A DNA stretch of 64,000 bases, taken from positions 1,984,001 to 2,048,000 of the forward strand of contig JAPXFQ010000398.1 in the NCBI GenBank assembly GCA_028564705.1, read 5' to 3'. Below are positions 53,327 through 64,000 of this stretch, piece after piece. Position numbers and translations under genes: made by a program. The DNA is from Apricaphanius iberus. Lineage: Eukaryota > Chordata > Actinopteri > Cyprinodontiformes > Aphaniidae. Under the pieces are notes generated by a model, which ran no database searches, was not told the origin of the DNA, and saw only the letters and a program-made list of their open reading frames with translations. Position 1 is the first letter of the stretch, and each line of letters starts with the position of its first letter.

Positions 53327-54251
53327 CCGCTTATAACATGGTCACTTACGAAAGAAAGAAATATTTAATCAATTAATAATAATGTGTTTTAGAGTTAAAA
53401 TCATGTGGGTTTTTTTTTTATAAATCGACCGCATTATTTAATATCTCCCGTATACAGTCGTTGCCAAGCAACGTGGCCACAGCGAAGCATCAACTGTCAA
53501 ATAACGTAGAGTCTCCGTTACCATCTGAGCCAGCGCAATAATTTGGAACTGTCATCAGGCAATTTGATGGGCCGCCTTTCCTAGGTGTACATTATCACTT
53601 TTATACGTGCACCCTCCTGTCAATCGTATTCACCCAAACCATGTTATAATAATACAATATTTGCCATTGTAGAAGTATGATTTCAAACGAAAACAGTAAT
53701 TATTCTGTTTATTGAAGTTCAACAGTTTTTATTTTGAACACAGAGCCTGTAGGGCTTAATACTGCAACTGTGAGAATAACTGTCTACTTAAGTAACTTGT
53801 CACTTACAAAAGAAGAAAATAAGCTGCACTTGTATGTGAGTAATTCAGGATCCACTTCTCTGTGCAAGTTTTGTCAAGCTACATAACTCTCAAGGAGAGA
53901 GGACATGAAGCACAACACAGCTGGTAACATTCACTGGCTCCGTAACCGATCCTTCAAAATTTCCATCTTAGGACATTAATTCTTTGTTTGAGGTGTCCCT
54001 TTGGCATTTTCATTGACTTTCTAGTTTGAAGTGTACAAATGCTGAAAGTGTACAGAGGCAAAAACAAACTCTGCTGCCAAATGTAGTATTGAAAGGTTTA
54101 GAAACTGCACAACTGAGCTCCAGTGAGTTTGGAAATGTGCCCGGTTTGCTTTTGAGAGAATTCAGTAATGTTCATCATAGTTTAAAATATATAATAAAAC
54201 AAGCTATTGAAATATAATAATAGATTGGAATTCATGATCTTGGCTAAACAC

Positions 54252-54293
<42 letters not shown>

Positions 54294-54314
54294 CATTATT
54301 ATTATCATTATTAT
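54252..54314. repeat. (ATT)n microsatellite
   Basis: About twenty ATT units with two ATC interruptions. Confidence 0.97.
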
Positions 54315-56329
54315 GTTTCTTCTGCTAATAAGAAGAAAATAAATCTGTTATATGTGTGTTCCAGAAGACTGACTCTTATACTGTATTTGAAGGTTGCTGT
54401 GCAGAGTAACCAATTTATATTAATGGCTACTTTTTTGGAAAACCCACACACAGCTGCAGCAGGATTAGTAGCAGGATTGGCAAAAGACAAAAAAATAACA
54501 CAGTATAAGATTAAGCACATCTATCCCACCTGACTCACTTTATCTGATGTTAGTGTGTTGATGATGACTGTGGGAACAGGAAAATAGCTTGTAGTTACAT
54601 GTGGTCTGCAAAATGTATGCTAGGCCAACTGAAGTCTCTTATCCCTCCTCACATTCTTTGTAACACTTTTTTGTGGCTGCACCTCAGGGCAAAATCGGAT
54701 CCAGTGGAAAGCACTGGTATGTTGAAAATGAATGCAGTCCACAACAAGCCATACACAGGTAATTAAATCAAGAAACAACCCTTGCCTGCACACTGCACAG
54801 CAGTTTAAACAAAATATACAATACCAGCCATAGCAATCTGTCTCAATTTCTTCAACCAAAGACCTCAGAGGAATTTATTAGGATTTTATTTGATTTGCCA
54901 ACACAGTGTTCAACATAACTGTGAAAAATAATAATTATACTTGATCGTTATTCATTTATTTATTTGACCAAAAAAAACAAATACTCTGCACACTACCTAG
55001 CCCACTTTACTCTGATACCTACGACAGAATATTAGGGCAACTGCATACAAAATTAATATATTTTGGAGTAAATTTCCACCCAAAAACCTAAAAAATTTTG
55101 AGATTAACACATATTTACACATTATTTTCCAGAAAAAACTTGGAAATTTTCTCATTTAGAAAATTAAAACAATTGCAAGTGAAAATTCAAAATCCCATTA
55201 TTTAATGCATATTTTTTCAATATTTAAACTAAGATGTTTTATGATACTGTAAAGTCAGACATTTGAAAGAAAAAAGAAATCATAAATTTGTCAGAAAAAA
55301 AAAATCTCTCAAGTTTGTTGAGAATCGGACATACAACAGAAAATGCCAGTCCAATAATATTTAAGGTTTAAATTTCTAAGATGTACATCTGGATATTTTC
55401 ACAAGTGTAGCCTAAGTTGTTCACTGCACTCTTTTCCTGGCTCAGGACGACTTCGCCCATAATTCTTACAGCATAATAAGAGCTGATGTGATGCAGCCAT
55501 GTTGCAGCTTCTTCCTCACAAGCCTGTTTCAAAAGACAATGCATTAGTGAGCCTTTTGGTCATTCATCATAAGTGGTCAGCCTTTGGCGGCATTGAAGCA
55601 TGATCAGGTGTTTTTCACAATGCTTACTTGCATTTGAAATAATGGTGCCAATCAGGGCTCCGTGCACATTTCACACATCCCCATGTCATCACTCTCTGTT
55701 AAGGCAAGGCGTGATAGTCATTCATAAGTCTACGACTGTGAGTTTATTGAGGTAATATTACAATCAAGGTAATATTCCAGCATCATCTTCCGGCCAAGGC
55801 ATATTCAAAAGACACACTGTACCGGCAATATTGCCATATTTTGCCTCTTCAGTGTGTCTTTTTAAAATGCAAAAAGTTTCTGCCGTTCCAGGAGTTCATG
55901 GCAAATCTGAGGCGTCATTCTCATGTGGGAAAAGCCCCAGATGTAGCTGCCACTTATAGACTTTTGAACATTTCTAGATGCCTAGAGTAATGGCATTTTC
56001 TTTCAGTAACAACTAAGTCTCCGAAAAATTCTGAGTTTTTCTAATAAATATCTGAGGTTTTTTTTCTTCAAAATTGCTGACTTTACAATGTCAGAAGATA
56101 TCATAGTTTAAATATCAAACGTGTATCCCTTCGATCATGTAAAGTTTTCTCTCCTAAATTTTCAACTTTTTGTGAAAAAAGTGAGAAACTTCCACTTTGT
56201 TCTGAAAAATATTTTAAATGAACCTCAATACTTCTGAGTTTTCTCTCGCAAATTTTGACTTTTATGAATGAGAAAATGTTTTGTTTTTTATTTTTTTCGG
56301 GAGAATATGTAATAATCTCAAAATGTATT

Positions 56330-56331
<2 letters not shown>

Positions 56332-56381
<50 letters not shown>
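56332..56381. repeat. (AT)n microsatellite
   Basis: About 24 AT units directly left of the non-LTR fragment. Confidence 0.98.
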
Positions 56382-56383
<2 letters not shown>

Positions 56384-56774
56384 ATCCATCATCTTCCGCC
56401 TATCCGGGGTCGGGTCGCGGGGGCAGTAGCCTAAGCAAAGAGACCCAGACCTCCCTCTCCCCGGCTACTTGGGCCAGCTCCTCGGGAGGAATCCCGAGGC
56501 GTTCCCAGGCCAGCTGGGAGACATAGTCCCTCCAGTGAGTCCTGGGTCTTCCCCTGGGTCTCTTCCCGGTGGGACGTGCCCAGCACACCTCACCAGGGAG
56601 GCGTCCAGGAAGCATCCTAACCAGATGCCCGAGCCACCTCAACTGGTTCCTCTCGATGTGGAGGAGCAGCGGCTCTACTCTGAGCCCCCTCCGGATGACC
56701 GAGCTTCTCACCCTACACCTAAGGGAGAGCCCAGCCACCCTACGGAGGAAACTCATTTTAACCGCCTGTATCCA

Positions 56775-56776
<2 letters not shown>
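56382..56776 (-). pseudogene. Non-LTR retrotransposon ORF2 C-terminal fragment
   Basis: The minus strand is open for 118 codons: RRVAGLSLRCRVRSSVIRRG, then LRWLGHLVRMLPGRLPGEV, RPRGRPRTHWRDYVSQLAWE and REVWVSLLRLLPPRPDPG. This is the C-terminal end of reverse-transcriptase polyproteins of I/Nimb-type LINEs, abundant in fish. The GC-rich copy lacks the RT core and starts with no proper start codon. It is bounded by AT repeats on both sides, so it is a fragment, not a gene. Confidence 0.82.
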
Positions 56777-56811
<35 letters not shown>

Positions 56812-56822
56812 GTCCACCTATG

Positions 56823-56856
<34 letters not shown>
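56777..56856. repeat. (AT)n microsatellite, two blocks
   Basis: AT runs at 56777-56807 and 56827-56856, split by about 19 bp (CAGAGTCCACCTATGTATA), right of the non-LTR fragment. Confidence 0.97.
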
Positions 56857-56860
<4 letters not shown>

Positions 56861-57572
56861 TTCAGACACTTGTGAACTGTGAACTAGCAGTATCTTGAAA
56901 ACCAAGGAACATCACAATTAGTTTAAGACTTAAAGCATACACATTCATACTGAGCTGTGTCATCAAAATCAATTTATTGTTATTGTTTCTACTTTTTTGC
57001 ATATTTATCCATTTTACTGTTTTACTTTTGCTATTTGATTTTATTATTCATTCTTCTTTTACTTAGTAGTTTAGTTATGTGTTGCTAGCTTGGTGAGTTT
57101 GTTGATTAAAACATTTTGACTGGAAAGTTGATTGTTTTTCCTAATAAACTCCTGTATTTTGTCATTGTTGATCCCACATACATATGTAGCCACTTGCTGT
57201 TCAAAGAATGGCAAGAACTCATTCCTTCATCTATTGTTTAACTACCTTAGACTTATCAGGCAGGTAATTATAAACATTAACTGAGGCTGAACTATTTGGC
57301 TATTGTTATTAAACTGGATTCCAGGATGGTGCCCCAAACTTGGTAACTTTAACATAAAGTTTTTAAACCTAATATTTGCCCACAGCAATTGTTCGAAAAT
57401 ATTCACAGCCAACACCAATCTATTGTGTCACAACAAGACGTACATACAAAATAACATTAAGAGTGAATATTCTGTTTCTTTGTACAATACCACAGTTACT
57501 TTAGCTCACCTTGAATTTAAGAAAATGCTCGATATAAAGGCAGGAGGCAATAGAGTAAAGAAATATGATGCT

Positions 57573-57664
57573 CCCATGACATCTGGGCATCCCTTTGCCT
57601 TCCCAGCCCCTTCTACATGACTCCAGGCATAGGATGACAAAGGGAAGTCCACAGGTCACATGAT
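57573..57664 (-). ncRNA. mir204: microRNA mir-204 hairpin precursor
   Basis: Read on the minus strand, the 5' arm holds the exact mature miR-204-5p, TTCCCTTTGTCATCCTATG plus CCT (57646 down to 57625), with seed TCCCTTT. The 3' arm holds GCTGGGAAGGCAAAGGGATG (57607 down to 57588), which pairs with it. The loop between arms is short (GGAGTCATGTAGAAGGG) and the outer stem GTGACCTGTGG pairs with CCAGATGTCAT. It lies in the A-B intron of trpm3 in the sense direction, so it can be processed from the host transcript, as in other vertebrates. miR-204 acts in eye (lens, retina, pigment epithelium) and other tissues; that is family knowledge. The 5p arm is identical to miR-211 except near its 3' end; the trpm3 host settles the name. 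Confidence 0.96.
57625..57646 (-). ncRNA. mir204: mature miR-204-5p
   Basis: A 22-nt exact match to the vertebrate miR-204-5p sequence on the minus strand, in the 5' arm of the hairpin. Confidence 0.95.
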
Positions 57665-59534
57665 AGGCAGATGAAGAAAAAGAAAGGGCATTTGAGGCAT
57701 CTCATTACCCAGGCAATTTTCCTGAATCCTCAGAGTGTACAGTATGTGCAGTTTGATTCAGCAGAGCCTTATAACATCATCATCATCACCAAACATCAGC
57801 AAATATTCTGGCAGTGAACGAAAGGGGTTCTGACTATTTTGATAAAGGCATTCCACTTGGCTAAACCTGCTTCCTGACACTCTGGGAGCTCTCTGCAGCT
57901 CTTAAATAAGCCCTGACGTCAAGTAAGTGCTTTCATTTTTTAAATCTTTTTTTTTTACCACACCCAAAAGGGAATTGCCATAAGCTGGATTCACATTCAG
58001 AGAAAAGCTATTATACCAAATAAAACATGGCTCCTAAAGTATTTACTTTTTTTATTACCTGGTTCACTCCGAGAATTCTGCTTAGGAGGCTGCTTTACTG
58101 TAGGTGCTTGTTTATGTTGGTATGTGAGGACACAGAACCAAAATGTGTGGAGAAAAACATAATATGCATTAAGTTACAGGGAAGAAAATGATCAGTTGTG
58201 TATAAAAGAAGCTTAATGTTTGAATCACAAACACAGTATTGACACATGTAGAAGAATATAAATATAGCCTAGTTTTTTTTCCTGCTGTTCTATTGGTGCT
58301 GAATGGTTTAAAGTGTTTAGTAGAATTCAATTCTAAGGGACTCAACACTGAAGGGGCTACTGCTGCCACTAACTCTGTTACCTTTTGTCTTTTTTTTTCA
58401 TAAAAAGTAGGGGAGACCAAAGCTGGTTGTCCCATGGGTTGGATGTCACTTTACTTATTAAAACCATACTAGAGGGAACTGTAGTTTTAAAAAATTGCTT
58501 ATTCATATAGACATTTTGCACTAATTATCTTTTGATTTGAACACATGAAATTGAGATGAGAACAAATTTAGTAATTTTCATGGGTCAGAGTAATTTTTCA
58601 GTTTGGTGTTATTTTTTGTAATAAAAGTTTGTTAGTTGTTGTGTTATTTTATTTAGAAAAAAACAACAATTAATTAAAAAGTCAAAGATGAGAGCTTTGA
58701 TATAAGCTACAATTTATTAATAAAATTACTAAAAGCTAGCTAAAACCATGTGTTAAAAAATATTTCAAGAGGTCACTTGGGGCAATTTGTCTCACTGCTC
58801 AAGGGTTTGGTTGTCACATGTGACCGTGGCCTTTTGTACTTTGAAATAAGGCTAAATAATTGAGATGATAGTTTAGATAATCAACTGGAAAAACATTTTA
58901 TAGTCCCAATACATTTGCATGCATTTGGAGGATTAGGAAGAATGTTGGGTTAGCTTTGTTGTGTTTATAATAAATAAAACTACTGGTAATTGCTTTGTTT
59001 AATGTTATATTTTTCAGCACTATACTGTACATTCCTTCACTTTACCACTCATCAGCGTAAGACATTACTGTGTTGAATTGTAGAGATTGAACACAAGAAT
59101 CATTGATCATCACTTATTTCGAAACCAAAAAAATAAACCAAAAAAGTTACCCAGTTTCATAAAATGTTAATTTTTAAACAAAAATCCATTGAAATTAATA
59201 AGAAGAAATTTAGGTAGAATTTAATTCAAGATTCTTGTCCACAAGGATTCTAATCTACAAATGTATCTTGAAATATGTTTGAATAACAAGCAATATAAAC
59301 TAGGGTAACAAAGTGAGACAACCAGTACGGTCTTGCCTACTCTTTTTCTGTCCTCTAAAGACCCGGTCAGTAGCAGCAGATGGCCAGAGCACACTTAGCA
59401 TAGTTCCACAGAAGGTTACTTTCTGTTAAAGGAATGTTTTTCTCCCTACTGTCATCCAATGCTTGCCTGAGAGATTGATGTATTACTCCTTACAAATTCA
59501 GAACTGAAAGAGTTCCTGTATGAGCTAAACGATC

Positions 59535-59572
<38 letters not shown>
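59535..59572. repeat. (GAAA)n tetranucleotide array
   Basis: About nine GAAA units; reads (TTTC)n in the trpm3 transcript, roughly 0.9 kb downstream of exon A. Confidence 0.97.
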
Positions 59573-60422
59573 CCTTTACTCCATAAATAGTTTAAAAAGT
59601 CAGATAAAACGGGTACACAATGTGTCATTTAAACTTGAATCAGTTATACCAGTTCTCTCAGTCTCAGAGTGTAGGATACCAAAAATGTTTGACCCAAATC
59701 ATACAGTTTAAAGTTATCACTACCATATACTAAAGAAGCATGTTTGTCAACTTTTGAATTAAAAGATAAAAAAAATATTTTACGATTTTAGTAATTCTAT
59801 CAGATTTTGCATGATATGAAAAAGGGCAAATGTCTTTTACAGTGTGTCAGTGTGGTTTCAACAGAACTCAACACTAAACTGAAATAAAATACAAAGGTTT
59901 GAAGCACTTTCCACTCTTCAAATTAGGTTTACACAATAGAGCTTCAGGCAACTGAAAAAGAGATGTGTTTTTTTTTTTTATTTCACAATATTCCTGTGTT
60001 TAAAAATAAGTAAATACAATTTGTTTTAGATTTTTAAATTTGCATTGTCATAATCAGGAGCTCTTTGTTTGCTCTGTTTTCATCTTTAGTTCTACCCTCA
60101 CAATAGAAAACTTAAGTTATCGAGCATTTTTATTTAAAGATTAATTCTGTCTGATCTGTCCCAGAATTCCCCAGAAAGTAGGGAGAGTTTAAGCTAACAA
60201 AGGTTAATCAAGTTTTGTCCTGGTGTCTAAACATACACTGACAACATGCTTTCTGGTGAAAATCCATGGGTGTCGATAATTTTAGATAGTTGCTATAAAA
60301 AAGACAGCTCAGTAAAATTACAATTAACAAAAGCTTAATTATGCTGTTGTTATCTTAAAAACATGGCATGAGATTTAAGGTACACAAAGGTCAATCTGTG
60401 GTGACCCTCTGAGATATGTTCA

Positions 60423-60689
<267 letters not shown>

Positions 60690-61896
60690 TTATTCCTATG
60701 TGGAAATATCAGGCTAGTTTCTGTTAGGATATTTTTGCCGCAAGATGAGGTGCTAAAAGATGATGCACCGTTTTGTCTTCATTGAAATTTGATCAAATAA
60801 AGGAATGTAGTTAAACTACAACAACATTTTGAAAAGAGGGAAAAAACAATTTTTTTGTTGAATGAATCTTTCAGAATTGTGCTTCACTCTTGTTTTAATG
60901 AACACTGAAGAATTTTGCTTGACCTATCCCATTATCTTGTCCCATGAGCATATTTCTGACAGGTTTAAAAGCACTCAGTGGAACTGATCTCCACTTGTAA
61001 AGGTTTAAGTATTTCATATTTGATTGCAGCTAAACAAAAATGCCATGTTACCAAGAAACAGCTATGATGGACTAATGAATTCTCTCATGATCAAATAAAT
61101 CTTGCAAGAATTTATTTTTCTAACAGGGCATGGATAATGACGCAACACGACGGGTATGGTGAAACAAGACACACTTTTATCCCGTACAGTTGAGTTATTC
61201 TGAAATTTTTTGATCAAAGGTGCACTTTAATGAGTTTGTCCTTTTAAATGTTATTAGTATTGCAAGTAGCAGCAGAAAATAAAAAAAATGTGACATCACA
61301 CTCGACATTGGAGCTTAGATGCATGAGGAGATCCACACTTCCAACACAACATTTATTTTTCTCTCTCTGAATACCAACTGATCCTGTTTGCTTTTGTTGT
61401 ATCTGCTGCCCCCTTCATTCTTCTCCATCTCCTACCTTTCTCTCTTTTAGGGGTACTCTAACAACCCCCAATTTTTTTTAAATTATTTTAAAGATTTTTT
61501 GAGAACTACAAAATATATACAAATGTTTTCTAATATCATATTTTCTAATGTGAACTAATATTAAATACTTCTTCAGTTGGCAGGCTTTAAAGAAGATCAA
61601 GAAGATGGATGGATAAAGAAATCAACATATTTTTAAACACTTTTTGTCAGAATTCCGGGTGGTCCGTCCTCTGTTTCCATCTGTTCTTCATCTTCCCATC
61701 AGACAGCCACAGGGGGAGCCATCGGAGGTTTCCAGCTTTCTATCACTTAGAGGGCAGATCAATTATCATCAGGTTGTTTTTGCCAGTTTCTTGCCTTCTC
61801 CACCCAGAGCAGAACTTCCAGAACTCAAACCTGTAAGCTGATCAAGACAATAAATTACACCCCTGTGAATTCTTCTCATCCTGCCTGTCCTCCACA

Positions 61897-62031
61897 GAGA
61901 GGAATTACAGTGTCAGGGACAAGGAGCTGCTGACTATCAAATTAGCCCTGGAGGAATTGTACCACTGGTTGGAGGGCGCAATTAATTTGCTGCTGGTTTG
62001 GACTGGCCGTAAAAACCTTTTATATCTACGA
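61897..62031 (+). pseudogene. Ty3/Gypsy retrotransposon RNase H fragment
   Basis: Forty-five open codons read [20 protein letters not shown], then YHWLEGA and [15 protein letters not shown]. This is the RNase H region that follows reverse transcriptase in Ty3/Gypsy polyproteins. The usual WTDH motif is WTGR here, so the catalytic Asp is lost. No other pol, gag or LTR sequence was recognised next to it. Confidence 0.82.
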
Positions 62032-62104
62032 ACTGAGAAATAACTGAACTTTCATTAATCGCGATGGTATCACTTATTTTCAAAATTCAACCTTTATATA
62101 CCTT

Positions 62105-62200
62105 CAGTGTTGGGGAGTAACAGAATACATGTACAGGCGGTCGTATGTATTTAGAATACAAATTATGAGTCACTGTATTCGGTTACAGTTACTATTTTTA
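62105..62200 (+). mobile_element. hAT-type end without partner
   Basis: CAGTGTTGGGGAGTAACAG resembles the end of the hAT element at 18260, followed by GTAACAG/GTTACAG-rich sequence. No inverted partner end was found before the window closes. Confidence 0.5.
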
Positions 62201-62982
62201 AACATAGCCTTCAGAAAACAGTTACCTCCTTGATACCATTGGAATACTTGTGTGTTTTCCACTTTCCACCTGAAGGATGAACATATACAACATGCTGCAT
62301 AAACCATAGAGATCCTATGGCCATATACACCAGCGTAAATGTGAGTGGCCCGGTGCTGGAGGGGTTGGAGCCACAACCGCAGCCAAAACAAACATACTAG
62401 CAGTGAAGGAAATGATGCATTCAATGGTGCTCTCTCGCAATTATTTTTTTTTCAAGTGATGCTAGATTTCATTCGACAATTCGAGAAAGCCCGACTAAAG
62501 CCATTGTGGTTAAAATGGGGGAAAATATACAATCTGGCAACCCTAGTCATAGAGTCGTTTAGGAGGGGCTTATAACCACTCATAATCAGCGTAATTTACA
62601 GCATAGTTTAGGAATACCTAAGCTATGCTGTGAGAAGGATCATGAACTCCTGTCAACAAAGTCACAGATGTCAATATCTTGTTGACTGGGGAGGGATATT
62701 ATCCTTAGGATCACCGATCTTCGGTGCCTAAGCTTTAACTTCCCACTGTACTTTTAGCCCTCTGAATTCCTGTGTTTTAAATGATGTTTCTCCTAAGTAT
62801 TTATCTAAGGGAAATAATCCCGTGTATTTTTTCAAAGTCCCATTCCTGCAATGCCATCTGTCTAACCAAGTCCAACAATCTTGTTTCCATCCAAAAAGTA
62901 TATTTGATCTTCATTTTGAGACTTATATACTAAGGAAGAGAAGAAAGTGTCAGGTTATTAATCTAATTTAAAGAATATATAT

Positions 62983-63122
62983 CTTATTTTGAGAATTCTC
63001 AACAAGTGCAATTGTCTTACTGCACTGGCAGATACTAGATTAGTCTAAAACATCTTAAATTAAGTTAATTAATCTGCCAGTGCAGTACGACAATTGCACT
63101 TCGTAAGAATTCTCAAAATAAG
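62983..63122. repeat. Inverted repeat element, 50-nt arms
   Basis: Arms 62983-63032 and 63073-63122 are near-perfect inverted copies (CTTATTTTGAGAATTCTC.. and its complement) around a 40-nt centre. Resembles a common fish MITE rich in CAAAATAAGA. Confidence 0.8.
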
Positions 63123-64000
63123 ACACAGATTCTCTAAATAAGATTAATATTGTAAGACCTTCTGCTCTTTCTTAGCATATAGGTCTCAAAACAAGATCAA
63201 AAATACTTTTTTTGATAGAAACAAGAATCTTAGACTTGGTTAAATGGACATATTTTGCAGTGTGGCTCATTAATCAGATCCTCTGTGATTCACAGTTTTT
63301 CTCCACTGAGAAGTTTGGTTCTCAATTCTTCAAGTTTGACCAGGCTAAAGCTCCTCTGTCTCCATGTCTCTCTGCAGCCTCTACCCGTACTCCCTCAAAC
63401 CCCACCTCTAACTACCTTTAACCAAGCTGTGAGTCTAAACCAGGGTCTTCTGTCTATGGGATGTGTTTGGAAAACCTCTATATAAAAGATGCAACCAGGA
63501 AGTACTCTGATCAGATACATGAACCACTTCAAATGACCCCTTTTAATCCAGAGGATCATATTCTGAGAGCTCTTCAGATTACCCCTAAAATTTAGACCTT
63601 TTTTAGAATAGAAAATAATAGAATAGAATAGAACACCCCTTTATTGTCTTACAAGGGAAATTTGGTTGCAACAGTAGCAAATACAAACATTTATTAACAT
63701 TTTATACCTATTAGATCAAAAATCAAAACGAAAGACCATTCACATTACACCCCATATTTGTTTACTGCTACAGCAAGAACAAATTACATTGAAAATGGCT
63801 GTTAGTTATAAATGCAGAGTTTCCCAGAAGCTGGCGCATGGTGAACTGGAGCAGCAGCTAACAATATGAGGTAAAACCATCACATCATTAGGCCAGTGGT
63901 GAAGACTAATCAAGTGAGAAAATAAGTCCCTCAGCATTCAATCATCCCATTTTAGAAACTGACATTAATTGGCTTTGCTTGACTTGTCCAGCAGGACAGA

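Overview
The window is vertebrate genomic DNA, almost entirely intron, and very probably from a teleost fish of percomorph type. It has AT-rich long introns, canonical GT-AG exons, and Tc1/mariner, hAT, Harbinger, TTAA-flanked, Rex1 and tRNA-SINE debris. The clade call is an inference from the repeats. The one gene I can support is trpm3 (transient receptor potential melastatin 3) on the minus strand. Nine internal exons are present, from 60605 down to 1707. Together they make 1002 nt, an uninterrupted run of 334 codons whose phases join exactly. They encode part of the large cytosolic N-terminal TRPM homology region. The start codon, the first exons, all transmembrane segments and the C-terminus lie outside the window.

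In transcription order the exons are A 60605-60434, B 35954-35780, C 33981-33858, D 24388-24316, E 13451-13351, F 13079-12945, G 12850-12800, H 7258-7118 and I 1736-1707. The A-B intron (about 24.5 kb) carries microRNA mir-204 on the same strand (hairpin about 57573-57664), matching the known vertebrate arrangement in which mir-204 is hosted by TRPM3. Exons F to I all begin and end in phase 0, so the 51-nt exon G and the 30-nt exon I could be skipped without a frame shift.

The introns are a mosaic of old mobile elements. Clear ones are a hAT element with a perfect 8-bp target duplication (18260-19470); a Tc1 element with both ends and a broken transposase (34483-35666); further Tc1 copies at 22040, 48697 and 50340; and a Harbinger-like element holding a Myb-like fragment, cut by a nested foldback with 71-nt perfect arms (9426-11258). 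There is also a TTAA-flanked element with a split accessory gene (13667-15440), a Rex1-like LINE fragment (26905-28014), a Ty3/Gypsy RNase H scrap (61897-62031), a non-LTR ORF2 C-terminal fragment inside an AT microsatellite (56382-56776), several SINEs, and microsatellites.

I saw no second host gene, no tRNA or rRNA gene, and no sign of an undescribed multi-gene system. The most interesting points are the mir-204/trpm3 nesting, the in-frame cassette exons with weak donors, and low-complexity tracts close to exon acceptors.
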